From Verrucomicrobiota bacterium (GTDB lineage Bacteria; Verrucomicrobiota; Verrucomicrobiia; Chthoniobacterales; JAFAMB01): a DNA stretch of 64,000 nt. Within the stretch, counting starts at the first letter, position 1, and each line of letters opens with the position of its first letter. The DNA lies in assembly GCA_019247695.1 (NCBI GenBank), contig JAFBAP010000084.1:62001-126000 (forward strand), written 5' to 3'. The position numbers and the translations under genes are program-made. Shown in pieces: positions 18,533 to 27,941 of this stretch. The notes under the pieces are model-generated. The model was not told where the DNA came from, did not search any database, and saw nothing but the letters and a program-made list of their open reading frames with translations.

Positions 18533-21373
18533 ATGCCAGTACCACACGCCCTCAGTCCTCTGCGTCCCGGCTACGTCCGTCTGGAAGGCAGCGAACGCCA
18601 ACCCTCCGCGACCGCACAGTTGCTGGGACCATCTCCAGCCGAAGACGCCGTCCGGATCTCCGTCGTCGTCCGCCGTCGCCCGGACGGAATGCCGACGCCT
18701 GACTTCGATTACTTTCTGAAAACACCGCCCCGCCAGCGGCAGCGGCTGTCCGAAGGGGATTTTGCGGCCAGATACGGGGCCGCTCCGGACGATATTGCTC
18801 TCGTCGTCAAGTTCGCCCAGGAACATGGCTTGGCAGTTGAAGAAACCCACCTGGCGCGCCGCACCGTGACCATCTCCGGCACGGTCGCACAGATGAACAA
18901 CGCATTCGCCGTCAACCTGGGCCGGTACGAACACGAAGTGCAGGACGGCTCCCGCGACCCAGTCCATACCGAAGTCTACCGGGGCCGGGAAGGCTTCGTT
19001 CACATCCCGGCGGAACTGCAAGACATCATCACCGGCGTCTTCGGCCTCGACAACCGCCGGGTCGTCAAACGCAACAAGGCCGATCCGACGAACACCAAAC
19101 CGATCAGCGTTGACACGGCACGGCAGCTTTACCGGTTCCCGGGCAACTCCGCCGCCGGGCAAACGATCGCGATCCTTTCCGAGGACGGCTACAAATCCTC
19201 CGACATCAGCCAGTCTTTCGGCGGCCACCCGCCGGCCATCGTCGATATCAACGTCGACGCGAGCAACAGCGGCAACGCGGATCCGGAAACCACCCAGGAT
19301 ATCTTCATCGCAGGTTCAGCCGCGCCCGGCGCGAAGATCGCGGTGTACTTCACGAAATTCAGCCAGGCGGGCTGGATCGATCTATTACATCGCGTGGCGC
19401 ATCCCAAACCGGGCGATCCGGTCTGTTCCGTCCTTTCCTCATCGTTTTACCTCTGCAATGGCGATGACTCGGCGACGTTGACCGCGGAAGGGTTGAGCCG
19501 GAGTTTCGTTAACGCCGTGAGCGCGGCGTTCCAGGATGCGGCGATTCAGGGGCTGACGGTCTGCATCGCCTCGGGCGACACGGGTACCGCCTCCAAGAGG
19601 ACGGACGGTAAGGCGCACGTCCAATACCCCGCGAGCGACCCGTGGGTGTTGTCGGTCGGGGGCACGACCATCGGCAATGTCAACGGCTCCAGCTATGACG
19701 AATACGTCTGGAATGACACCTTCTTCGGCGGCGTCGAAGGTGCGACCGGGGGCGGGATCAGCGACTTCTTTGCGATGCCCAAGTACCAACTCGGTGCCGG
19801 GGTGCCCGTCTCGCTCAACGACCAGCACGTCGGGCGCGGCGTGCCGGATGTGGCTGCCAACGCCAGCCCGAACAGCGGTTATCCGTTGACGGTTGACGGG
19901 TCCTCAGGCATCGGTGACGGGACCAGCGCCTCCGCCCCACTGTGGGCAGGCTACATCGCCGTGCTCAACGCCGCCCTTGGTGTAAACGTTGGCTTTATCA
20001 ACCCGGTGCTCTACAGGTTGGGTTCCTACGTGTTCCGCGACATCCTGGGCTCGCCCGGGCCGGCCAACAACGGGCTCGACGGCGTGTCCGGCTATCCCGC
20101 CACCCCGGGATGGGATGCATGCACCGGCTGGGGCAGCCCGAACGGTACCGCCCTGCTGGCCGCGTTGCAAAATCTTGACGCCATCGTCATCAGGCGATCA
20201 GGCGATTTCGACGGCGACGGCATCGCCGAGTTGCTGGTCACCAGCCCGTGGGGCCTCGGCATCCTGAAGGAGACGGGCGCTACGATGACGGCCATCATGA
20301 TGGCGCCTAACGGCACCCGCTTCGGCGGCTGGCTGCTCAATACGGCGGACAACGTCTTCGGACCTATCGCCGACTACGACGGAGATGGCCGGGACGAAAT
20401 CCTTGTCACCAGTCCCTGGGGCCTGGGCATCCTGAAGCTGTCGGGCAGCACGTTGACTGCGCCGATGATGCAGCCCAACGGCACCCGTTTCGGCGGCTGG
20501 CTGCTGGAGACGGCTGATAACGTCTTCAGCCTGGCGGCGGACTTCGACGGGGATCGCCGCGCCGAAGTGCTGGTGACGAGCCCCTGGGGCATCGGCATCC
20601 TGAAGCTCTCGGGCAGCACCATGGCCGCGCCGATGATGCAGCCTAACGGCACCCGCTTCGGCGGCTGGCTGCTTTCGACGAAGGATAATCGCTTCGGTCC
20701 GGCCGCGGATTTCGACGGCAGCGGTCACGCCGGGCTTTTCGTCACCAGCGCCTGGGGCGTGGGCATCCTGAAGCTCGCGGCAAACACCATGGCCGCACCG
20801 ATGATGCAGCCCAACGGCACCCGTTTCGGCGGCTGGTTGCTCAATACCGGTGACAACCATTTCGGCCCTGCCGCCGCCGATTTTGACGGGGACGGCAAAA
20901 AGGAAATCCTGGTCACCAGCCCGTGGGGCCTGGGCATTCTGAAGCTGTCGGGCAGCACGATGTCCGCACCGATGATGCAGCCTAACGGCACCCGTTTCGG
21001 CGGCTGGCTGCTCGAAACCGCTGATAACAATTTCAGCTCACCCGCCGACTACGACGGCGATGGCCAGGATGAACTGCTGGTTACGAGCGCTTGGGGTATC
21101 GGTATTCTGAAGCTCTCGGGCAACACTATGTTCGCACCGATGATGCAGCCTAACGGCACGCGCTTCGGTGGCTGGCTCTTCGAGTCATCCCAGAACCGGT
21201 TGGGCAGTGCCGCCCGGTTCGCGGGTGGCAGGCAGGCGGAGATCTTCATCACCAGCGCCTGGGGTGTGGGCATCCTGAAACTCGCAGGCAGTACCATGGC
21301 GGCGCCGATGATGCAGCCTAACGGCACCCGCTTTGGCGGCTGGTTGCTCAACACCGCCGACAACGTGTTCTGA
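18533..21373 (+). CDS. S53 (sedolisin/pro-kumamolisin) peptidase with seven C-terminal repeats
   Basis: 946 residues. Residues ~15-165 form the pro-kumamolisin activation domain, and ~195-545 the catalytic domain. The sedolisin triad is visible: Glu252 and Asp256 in DPETTQDIF, Ser465 in GDGTSASAPLW, and the oxyanion Asp349 in ASGDTG. From DNA position 20207 the C-terminus is seven copies of a 56-residue unit: FDGDG-type Asp-rich turn, LVTSPWGLGILKL and PMMQPNGTRFGGWLL, resembling FG-GAP/VCBS propeller blades. Sedolisins are acid serine-carboxyl endopeptidases that self-process. No classical signal peptide is seen at the N-terminus, so the export route is unclear. Confidence 0.93.
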   Translation: MPVPHALSPLRPGYVRLEGSERQPSATAQLLGPSPAEDAVRISVVVRRRPDGMPTPDFDYFLKTPPRQRQRLSEGDFAARYGAAPDDIALVVKFAQEHGLAVEETHLARRTVTISGTVAQMNNAFAVNLGRYEHEVQDGSRDPVHTEVYRGREGFVHIPAELQDIITGVFGLDNRRVVKRNKADPTNTKPISVDTARQLYRFPGNSAAGQTIAILSEDGYKSSDISQSFGGHPPAIVDINVDASNSGNADPETTQDIFIAGSAAPGAKIAVYFTKFSQAGWIDLLHRVAHPKPGDPVCSVLSSSFYLCNGDDSATLTAEGLSRSFVNAVSAAFQDAAIQGLTVCIASGDTGTASKRTDGKAHVQYPASDPWVLSVGGTTIGNVNGSSYDEYVWNDTFFGGVEGATGGGISDFFAMPKYQLGAGVPVSLNDQHVGRGVPDVAANASPNSGYPLTVDGSSGIGDGTSASAPLWAGYIAVLNAALGVNVGFINPVLYRLGSYVFRDILGSPGPANNGLDGVSGYPATPGWDACTGWGSPNGTALLAALQNLDAIVIRRSGDFDGDGIAELLVTSPWGLGILKETGATMTAIMMAPNGTRFGGWLLNTADNVFGPIADYDGDGRDEILVTSPWGLGILKLSGSTLTAPMMQPNGTRFGGWLLETADNVFSLAADFDGDRRAEVLVTSPWGIGILKLSGSTMAAPMMQPNGTRFGGWLLSTKDNRFGPAADFDGSGHAGLFVTSAWGVGILKLAANTMAAPMMQPNGTRFGGWLLNTGDNHFGPAAADFDGDGKKEILVTSPWGLGILKLSGSTMSAPMMQPNGTRFGGWLLETADNNFSSPADYDGDGQDELLVTSAWGIGILKLSGNTMFAPMMQPNGTRFGGWLFESSQNRLGSAARFAGGRQAEIFITSAWGVGILKLAGSTMAAPMMQPNGTRFGGWLLNTADNVF
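20207..21370 (+). repeat. Seven tandem 168-bp coding repeats in the S53 peptidase
   Basis: Period 168 bp (56 codons), with one extra codon in copy 4 and the seventh copy cut after 51 codons by the stop. Conservation at DNA level is strong in the block encoding PMMQPNGTRFGGWLL, repeated in every copy. The interblade positions vary more. This suggests recent duplication or gene conversion inside the gene. Confidence 0.9.
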
Positions 21374-21577
21374 GGAAGGCAGGGGGCCGCGTCCCCATGC
21401 GGACAAAGCGGCAGAAAGCCAGCCAGACGCTTTCGCCCCGGCCCCCTTTTCCAACCAGGTTCATGCCATCATTCCAGCGGCAGCCCGTGCACGCCGAAGT
21501 TCAGCCCGTTTTCAGCGGCGCGAACGCAATGTTGGTAGAGCGTACCCGAGTCTTCGGAGCGATTCGGAAGGTCATAG

Positions 21578-22182
21578 TAGTACCATTTCGATAACCATCG
21601 AGGTAAAATCTTGTCTTCCCCCCCCAGGTGCCCTGCCGGAGTTACACCTGTTAAACCGTATAAACGGTCCGGGCCCAACGGGCCGGCAGAACATAGCCAA
21701 GGGTTTACCCCACGGCCATTTAGTTAAGGGCCGCTGGAGGGAGGCGCTTTGGTCCCGAAGGGACGCCTGAGGTTAGCCAGGGACTTCAGTCCCTGGACGG
21801 GGCATTTAAGAGCGATCGAGCCCTCCTAAGGCGTCACGCCTTAGGAGGGCTCGATCGTGTTTTACGGTTACCCAGGGTAAACCCTGGGCTAAGTTCTGCC
21901 GCCCCGTCGGGGCTTCGGGGCTGAAACCCGGTCGAACTTCCACCAAGGTAACTTTCTAAATTGGTGTAAGACCCATTCAACAAGCTGCGCAACATCCTCC
22001 GGCGCCCCCCCTGAGGCGATCTTCTATCGGAATAACGGCCTGAATGGTAGAAGAGGGATCGCGTCCCCTGTGAGGGACGCATTCCCCCTTAAATGCCCCG
22101 TCCAGGGACTGAAGTCCCTGGCTAACCTCAGCCGTCCCTGCGGGACCAAAGCGTCCCCATCCACCGGCCGTTAACTAAATGG
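21578..22182 (+). repeat. Palindromic intergenic element (family A arms with a family B core)
   Basis: The outer left part from ~21578 matches the left end of the 9188 element (ACCATTTCGATAACCATCGA, GTTACACC, AAACCGTATAAACGG). Arms 21716-21810 and 22088-22182 are ~95-bp inverted repeats containing CCATTTAGTTAA, GGTCCC and AGCCAGGGACTTCAGTCCCT. Between them lie a perfect 45-bp palindrome (21813-21857) and, at ~21870-21935, the CCCAGGGTAAACCCTGGGC plus GCCGCCCC block of family B. The element is therefore composite. The rest of the 21374-22480 gap shows no gene. Confidence 0.7.
21813..21857. repeat. Perfect 45-bp palindrome
   Basis: 22-bp arms around a single central C: CGATCGAGCCCTCCTAAGGC plus GT, then its exact reverse complement. 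The half-site AGCCCTCCTAAGGCGTCACG also occurs at 27797 and, inverted, at 17937-17960, so this is a mirrored copy of a dispersed motif. As DNA it can form a cruciform; as RNA a very stable hairpin. Confidence 0.9.
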
Positions 22183-22480
22183 CAGTGCCGCGTACCCCTC
22201 CGGCAGCAGCCGCAGCGGGACCGGTTCCGGCGGGAAACCCTCTTTCGAGCCAAATAGAAAGGCGCCCCGGCGGATTCAGACGATCAAGGGCACTTCCTTC
22301 GCCTTTTTGGGGGCGTAGAGGTCGAGCGTCTGCCTCCTGCGCCATGTCGGCCAGGGAACCCGAACGGGCCAACGAGTGGAACGGAGTTGACACCGTATGT
22401 CAAACGCGATGAGAATCCATGCGCGGCAGGCCCGGCGCGCATGAACCGGCGTACCAAGCCCTTTTCACGGAATCCCTGCC

Positions 22481-23050
22481 ATGATCCCTTTATCACCGGC
22501 GCTCGCCGCACAGATCGATACGCTCGACCGGCTCGCTCAGACCCGCCACGACGCGTGGCAGGTGCCGCGGGCGGAGGGCGAACTTCTTGCCGCCCTGGCC
22601 ATCGGACACCAGGCCAGGCTCGTCGTCGAGGTCGGCACGAGCTATGGTTTCAGCGGGCTGTGGTGGTCAGCCGCGTTGGCCCTAACCGGCGGCCACCTGC
22701 ACACGGTTGACGCCAGCGAAAAGAAGTACACCGCCTCGAAGGCGGCGTTTGCCGCCGCCGGTGTGGCGAATCGAGTGACAAGTTACCTCGGCGACGCCCG
22801 CCAGGTCTTGACCGGCATGCCTGATGGGATCGACCTTGTCTTCATCGACGCCGACAAGCCGAGCACGGGGGTCTACTTCGACCTGCTCTGGCCAAAGGTC
22901 CGGGTCGGCGGCGGGGTTCTGACGGACAACGTTATCACGCACCCGAGTGAGTTGGCTGCATTTGTCGACACCGTCCGAGCGCGCGCCGACGCGCACAGCG
23001 TGCAACTGCCCGTCGGGGGCGGATTGGAGTGGACCCTTAAACTGCACTGA
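22481..23050 (+). CDS. O-methyltransferase, class I (catechol/caffeoyl-CoA type)
   Basis: 189 residues. SAM motif I is LVVEVGTSYGFSGLWWSAAL (about residues 46-65), followed by LHTVDASEKKYTASKAAF and IDLVFIDADKPSTGVYFDLL (metal-binding Asp), then GGVLTDNVITH. This is the OMT_3 pattern of Mg2+-dependent O-methyltransferases acting on catechol-like hydroxyls. It is shorter than the usual ~220 residues, mainly at the N-terminus. Nothing in the neighbours indicates a substrate. Confidence 0.88.
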   Translation: MIPLSPALAAQIDTLDRLAQTRHDAWQVPRAEGELLAALAIGHQARLVVEVGTSYGFSGLWWSAALALTGGHLHTVDASEKKYTASKAAFAAAGVANRVTSYLGDARQVLTGMPDGIDLVFIDADKPSTGVYFDLLWPKVRVGGGVLTDNVITHPSELAAFVDTVRARADAHSVQLPVGGGLEWTLKLH

Positions 23051-23208
23051 AACGGCCGGCCTCCGTTTCGATCACCCTTCGGGGCAAAGCCCGGCTCAAC
23101 CGTCGTGGGAGATGGTAGGAATGGGGCTGCACCTATCGCTTTCTGCCTGCGGCCGAATCCAAACTATCCCGTTGACCCGGCACCGTATCCCGCCGTACCT
23201 CAAGGTCC

Positions 23209-24117
23209 ATGAGCGCACAAGATGACCGAAGCATCGGGTTCATCGGGCTTGGCAACATGGGAAGCCCCATCGCCGCGAACCTGCTCAAGGCAGGCTACCG
23301 GCTACGTGTTTACAACCGGACCCGTGAAAAGGCCGATCCCCTGGTAGAGCAAGGGGCGATTCCGGTCAGCCGGTCTTGCGAGGCCGCCGCCGAAAACGGC
23401 ATCGTCTTTACCATGGTCGCCGACGACGCCGGCCTTGAACAAATCGCGCTGGCCGACCCCGCGTTTACGGAACGCCTGAAGGGCGGCGTCCACGTGTCCC
23501 TGAGCACCATTTCGCCGGAAACCGCCCGCCGCCTGGACGAGCACCACCGGGAGCGCGGGGTCATCTACCTGAGTTCTCCCGTGATCGGCCGCCCCGACCG
23601 CGCAGCCGCTGCCGCCCTGTTTATCCTGCTGGCGGGCCCCAGCCCGGCCAAGACGACGGTTGAACCGCTGCTGCGTCGAATCGGCCAGCGCATCTTTGAC
23701 CTCGGGGAGCAACCATGGTTGAGCAACGCCGCGAAGCTGGCCGTCAATTTCAACATCCTGGCCGCGGTTGAATGCATGGCCGAATCGTTTACGCTCGCGG
23801 AAAAACATGGCATCGCGCGCGAAAAGATGGCCGAATTGCTTTCCGAAACGTTGTTTGGCGGCGTGGTCTACAAGGGTTACGGGGAATACGTCGCCCGGCA
23901 CCGTTACGAGCCCGCCGGCTTTCGCGTGAAGTTGGGGTGGAAGGACCTGCGGCTGGTGCTTGACCTTGCGGCGGAGGGCGAGGTGCCCATGCCGGTGGGT
24001 TCTCTGCTTCGGGATCGGCTCTTGGCCGCGCTGGCCAAGGGCCGGGCGGACATGGATTGGTCGGCCATCGCGTTAGGCTGTTCGGAAGATGCCGGTCTGG
24101 CGGGGTCCAGGACCTGA
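23209..24117 (+). CDS. NAD(P)-dependent beta-hydroxyacid dehydrogenase (6PGDH/HIBADH-like)
   Basis: 302 residues. The Rossmann motif is IGFIGLGNMGSPIAANLLKA with RVYNRTREKA, where the Arg suggests NADP preference. The substrate signature is VHVSLSTISPETARR, and the catalytic Lys region is WLSNAAKLAVNFNILAAVE. This fits the 3-hydroxyisobutyrate dehydrogenase / glyoxylate-succinic semialdehyde reductase group. It is cytosolic, forming tetramers or dimers in known members. No clear operon partner; asnS follows after 132 bp. Confidence 0.9.
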   Translation: MSAQDDRSIGFIGLGNMGSPIAANLLKAGYRLRVYNRTREKADPLVEQGAIPVSRSCEAAAENGIVFTMVADDAGLEQIALADPAFTERLKGGVHVSLSTISPETARRLDEHHRERGVIYLSSPVIGRPDRAAAAALFILLAGPSPAKTTVEPLLRRIGQRIFDLGEQPWLSNAAKLAVNFNILAAVECMAESFTLAEKHGIAREKMAELLSETLFGGVVYKGYGEYVARHRYEPAGFRVKLGWKDLRLVLDLAAEGEVPMPVGSLLRDRLLAALAKGRADMDWSAIALGCSEDAGLAGSRT

Positions 24118-24249
24118 TTTCGCCCGTGAGCCCGGGCCGGTGAGCGGGACCGCCTGCATCAAAACGAGCCGGATGCAAAATCCGGCTGCAAATGTGCTGC
24201 TGAACGAATTAACTGCAAACGAACCCCCCAGCTACGCCATTCCGGTTTT

Positions 24250-25608
24250 ATGATCACGCTTATTAAACACGCCCTCTCAGCCGGTGCTGAGGGGGAAATC
24301 GAGGTTGCAGGTTGGATTCGATCCCGCCGGGATGCCAAAAACTTTTCATTCCTCGAGGTGAATGACGGGTCCTGCTTGCGCAATCTGCAGGTGATCGTGG
24401 ATCACGAGGCGCCGGGTTATGATGAGGTGGTGCACGCCACGTCGGGCGCCTCGGTGCGCGTGCAGGGACGGCTCGTCGCCTCACCCGCGGCCGGTCAAAA
24501 ATGGGAGATCCATGCCGCGCGTGTGCAAGTCATCGGACCAGCGGATGCGACGTACCCGCTGCAAAAAAAGGGGCATAGCGTTGAATTCCTCCGCACCATC
24601 GCGCATTTGCGCCCGAGATCGAACCTGTTCGGCGCGGTGTTCCGCCTTCGGAGCCGCCTGGCTTCTGCGGTGCACCAGTTCTTTCAGGAACGGGATTTTG
24701 TGTACGTCCAGACGCCGATCATTACCGCCAGCGACTGCGAAGGGGCCGGCGAATTGTTTCGCATCACCACGCTGCAAGACACCGGCGGTCAGGCCGGCGA
24801 ACCCGACTTTTTCGGCAAGCCTGCCTACCTGACGGTCAGCGGCCAGCTCGAAGCCGAAACGTTCGCCTGCGCCCTGTCGAAGGTGTACACCTTCGGGCCT
24901 ACCTTCCGCGCCGAGAACTCGAATACGTCCCGGCATGCCGCGGAGTTCTGGATGGTCGAACCGGAAATGGCCTTTTGCGACCTGCAGGGGGATATGGATC
25001 TCGCCGAGGAGTTCGTTAAGGCGATGGTTCGCTATACTTTGGACCATTGCGCGGAAGACCTGGGGCTCTTTTCCAGGTTTGTGGACAAAGGACTCCTCGA
25101 ACGGCTCACTCTGGTCGCCGAGCGCTCGTTCCAGCGGCTTTCCTATACTGAGGCGATCGCCATCCTCAACGCCTCCGGACGCAAGTTTGAGTACCCTGTG
25201 GCCGAGGGCCTCGGCCTGCAGTCGGAACACGAAAGGTTCCTGGCCGAAGAGCATTTCCGGGCGCCGGTGATCATGTTTGATCATCCCCGCGAGGCTAAAC
25301 CCTTCTACATGCGCGTGAACGATGACGGCCGCACCGTCGCTGCGATGGACGTGCTGGTGCCGGGCATCGGCGAGATCATCGGCGGTTCGCAGCGCGAGGA
25401 GCGCCTCGGCGTGCTGCAGGAGAACATGCGCGCGCATGGCTTGCGCGAGGAGGATTACTGGTGGTACCTGGATCTGCGCCGCTTCGGCACGGTCCCACAT
25501 GCCGGTTTCGGCCTGGGCTTCGAACGCCTCCTGATGTTCTTAACGGGTGTATCCAACATTCGGGACGTGATTCCGTTTGCCCGCACGCCCGGGAATGCGG
25601 AATTCTGA
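24250..25608 (+). CDS. asnS: Asparaginyl-tRNA synthetase
   Basis: 452 residues, the usual length. An N-terminal OB-fold anticodon-binding domain ([20 protein letters not shown], about 17-110) precedes a class IIb catalytic core: motif 2 [21 protein letters not shown] and motif 3 [20 protein letters not shown]. Class-specific features such as [10 protein letters not shown] match AsnRS rather than AspRS. It charges tRNA-Asn directly, so this organism need not rely only on the amidotransferase route. It is a housekeeping gene and a good phylogenetic marker for the window. Confidence 0.97.
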   Translation: MITLIKHALSAGAEGEIEVAGWIRSRRDAKNFSFLEVNDGSCLRNLQVIVDHEAPGYDEVVHATSGASVRVQGRLVASPAAGQKWEIHAARVQVIGPADATYPLQKKGHSVEFLRTIAHLRPRSNLFGAVFRLRSRLASAVHQFFQERDFVYVQTPIITASDCEGAGELFRITTLQDTGGQAGEPDFFGKPAYLTVSGQLEAETFACALSKVYTFGPTFRAENSNTSRHAAEFWMVEPEMAFCDLQGDMDLAEEFVKAMVRYTLDHCAEDLGLFSRFVDKGLLERLTLVAERSFQRLSYTEAIAILNASGRKFEYPVAEGLGLQSEHERFLAEEHFRAPVIMFDHPREAKPFYMRVNDDGRTVAAMDVLVPGIGEIIGGSQREERLGVLQENMRAHGLREEDYWWYLDLRRFGTVPHAGFGLGFERLLMFLTGVSNIRDVIPFARTPGNAEF

Positions 25609-25753
25609 AAAGCGGAATCACTTTGCCCGGTGGCTTCGGGCCGCTTGGTTCAACGCGTTGGTTAAGAAAATGTAACGTTGCCAGGCTTTTCTATATCGTT
25701 CGCCGTCGTACGGTGACCGGTGCGCACAAGGCACCGTGCCCAAGCGCCGGCTT

Positions 25754-26449
25754 ATGGCTGAGAGTAACCGCAAACACCGTCTGCCGGGCTTTGATCAAGC
25801 CCTGGAAGCCTTGCGGGCCGACGCGCTGCTCATGGGCACCCTGGTCCGCCGGAGCTTTCACAACGCCAAGACCGGCTTCGAACAGCGCGACGACGAGGCG
25901 TGCACGGCCGCCATTGCCGACGATGAGGAAATCGACGTGCTCGAGAAACAGCTCGACAAAGCCGCCACCGAGTTCCTGTTGCGCTACGCGCCGGTAGCCT
26001 TCGACCTGCGGATCGTCCTGTCCACCATGAAGGCCGGCTCGATTTTCGAGCGGCTGGCCGATCTTGCCGTGACGATCGCGCGGCGGGCGCGTCAATTAAA
26101 CCAGCAGGCGCCGTTGGAGGAAGCCTTAAAGGCCCACCCGGCCCTGGAGACCCTGGAACGCGCGCTGACGCTGGGATGGGCGGCCTGCTCCGAACTCGAT
26201 GGCCAGAGCGCCGAACGGATTCGGGTGGAAATGGAGCCTTTGGCCCAGGCGGCGCGAGATCTGGAGGAGGGGTTCAGCACGTTGATCCCGGAACGGCCGC
26301 AGCACGCTCGAACGCTGGTTAACCTCATGGCTGTCGCTCAGAGTCTGGAGGCGAGCGCCTACTTGGTGGAAAACCTGGCCGAAGCGGTCATTTACGCCGC
26401 CGAAGCCAAGGATGTGCGGCATCCGCGCAACAAACTGGAGATGGTCTGA
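25754..26449 (+). CDS. phoU: PhoU-like phosphate-transport regulator
   Basis: About 231 residues from the ATG at 25754 (a GTG at 25736 is also in frame). Two PhoU helical-bundle halves are visible, with the metal-binding style EEIDVLEKQLDK and a KAGSIFERLADLAVTIARR segment in the first and a matching second half (LVENLAEAVIYAAEAK). PhoU restrains the PstSCAB/PhoR system and phosphate uptake. It lies 93 bp before pstB, an order (phoU then pstB) that differs from the common pstSCAB-phoU. Confidence 0.85.
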   Translation: MAESNRKHRLPGFDQALEALRADALLMGTLVRRSFHNAKTGFEQRDDEACTAAIADDEEIDVLEKQLDKAATEFLLRYAPVAFDLRIVLSTMKAGSIFERLADLAVTIARRARQLNQQAPLEEALKAHPALETLERALTLGWAACSELDGQSAERIRVEMEPLAQAARDLEEGFSTLIPERPQHARTLVNLMAVAQSLEASAYLVENLAEAVIYAAEAKDVRHPRNKLEMV

Positions 26450-26542
26450 CCCGCTTGGCCGTGTGAGGGCTCCGCAGGGGCCGCTGGACGAAGGGTGCGT
26501 GGCCCTGGCCCGCTCAGGCCGGTTGTTTGGAGGAATGCTTTT

Positions 26543-27397
26543 ATGAACGAGACGCAAATCGCTCGACCCATCACGGTGGCGAGTAAAGCCGGTCCCGCGC
26601 CCGCCCCCGGCACAATCGCCACGCCTGCGGCGAACGTCGAGGAGATCGTCATCGAGATCGACCGGGTGGAGTTCCATTATGGGCCCTCAAAAGCGCTGGA
26701 CGCCATCAGCCTCAACATCCCGAGGTGCCAGGTCACCGCATTTATCGGCCCGTCGGGCTGCGGCAAATCGACGTTGCTGCGCTGCCTGAACCGCATGAAC
26801 GACCTCATCGAGCGCGCCTGGGTGAGCGCCGGCGCCATCCGGATGGGCGGCGTGGACATCAACGGGCCGGGGGTGGACGTCATCGAGCTGCGCAAACGGG
26901 TCGGCATGGTGTTTCAAAAGTCCAATCCCTTCCCGAAATCGATTTACGAAAACATCGCCTACGGCCTGCGGATTGGCGGTGTGCGCGACAAACGCCTCAT
27001 TGACCAAACCGTCGAGGAAAGCCTGCGCGGCGCGGCGCTCTGGGACGAGGTGAAGGACCGGCTGCACGCGAACGCTTTGGGCCTATCGGGTGGCCAGCAG
27101 CAGCGGCTCTGCATCGCGCGCACGATCGCCGTGCGACCTGAGGTCATCCTCATGGATGAACCCTGCTCGGCGCTGGATCCGATCGCCACCGCGAAGGTCG
27201 AAGACCTCATCAGCCATTTGGCCGACCGGTTCACCATCGTCATCGTGACGCACAACATGCAGCAGGCGGCACGCTGTTCGGACCGGACCGCCTTCTTCTA
27301 CCTCGGCCGATTGATCGAGTTCGATCGCACCGACAAACTGTTCAGCAACCCGTGCCAGAAGCAGACCGAAGACTACATTTCCGGCCGCTTCGGTTAA
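26543..27397 (+). CDS. pstB: Phosphate ABC transporter ATP-binding protein
   Basis: 284 residues from the ATG at 26543, preceded by TTTGGAGGAATG, a good ribosome-binding site that decides the start. Walker A is [10 protein letters not shown]-loop [19 protein letters not shown] (PstB-typical), ABC signature [13 protein letters not shown], Walker [15 protein letters not shown]-loop [11 protein letters not shown] ~38-residue Ala/Pro-rich N-terminal extension is unusual. It energises high-affinity phosphate import. No pstS, pstC or pstA gene lies in the window, so the permease must be encoded elsewhere. Confidence 0.95.
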   Translation: MNETQIARPITVASKAGPAPAPGTIATPAANVEEIVIEIDRVEFHYGPSKALDAISLNIPRCQVTAFIGPSGCGKSTLLRCLNRMNDLIERAWVSAGAIRMGGVDINGPGVDVIELRKRVGMVFQKSNPFPKSIYENIAYGLRIGGVRDKRLIDQTVEESLRGAALWDEVKDRLHANALGLSGGQQQRLCIARTIAVRPEVILMDEPCSALDPIATAKVEDLISHLADRFTIVIVTHNMQQAARCSDRTAFFYLGRLIEFDRTDKLFSNPCQKQTEDYISGRFG

Positions 27398-27442
27398 AGG
27401 GCCGGCTGGACTCCGTTGGCAGGTTCCCGGGGGGACGGCTTT

Positions 27443-27900
27443 ACGGCCCGCGAGGGCCAAGGGAACATAGCCCACGGTTCACCCCAATGCCATTTAGTTA
27501 GAGGCGAGGGCGATGCTTTCGTCCCGGAGGGACGGCTGAACTTATGCTATTCAGGCAGCTATCTCGGTAGAATGCCGGCTGGAGGGGGATGTCGCCGCTG
27601 GATGATGCTCCGCACCTTGTTGAACTGGTCTTAGGCCCAGCGGGCCGGGAGAACTTAGTCCAGGGTGAATCCTTGAGCTTTACCCACATTTTTTGAGGGC
27701 AGCGCGGGGACAGCCGCGACCGTCTTACGGCCCGAAGGGCCAAGGGAACTTAGCCCAGGGCTTCACCCCCTGGGTAACCGTCAAATCACGATCGAGCCCT
27801 CCTAAGGCGTCACGCCTGTACACCCTCGCTAACAAACGCCCGCCCCGCCGGGTTGGATTTGCTGAAGGGGCGGCAGAAAGCGTTGCCGGCGGGTTCCGAC
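27443..27900 (+). repeat. Fragmented copies of repeat families A and B
   Basis: 27443-27545 matches one arm of the 9188 element (GGGAACATAGCCCACGG, GCCATTTAGTTAG, TCGTCCCGGAGGGACGGCTG). 27630-27665 and 27726-27790 carry the GGCCC...GGGCC plus AACTTAGTCCAGGG / GGGAACTTAGCCCAGGG block. 27790-27878 carries GATCGAGCCCTCCTAAGGCG and GCTGAAGGGGCGGCAGAAAG, the family B interior in opposite orientation to 17761-18036. No gene is seen in 27398-27941. Confidence 0.55.
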
Positions 27901-27941
27901 TCGACAAACCAACGCCGCTGCCTCAGAACTAACTCTTCGAG

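Noticed and set aside
20207..21370. Regular 168-bp repeats considered as a CRISPR-like array
   Set aside because: They are in frame, encode 56-residue protein units and have no unique spacers.
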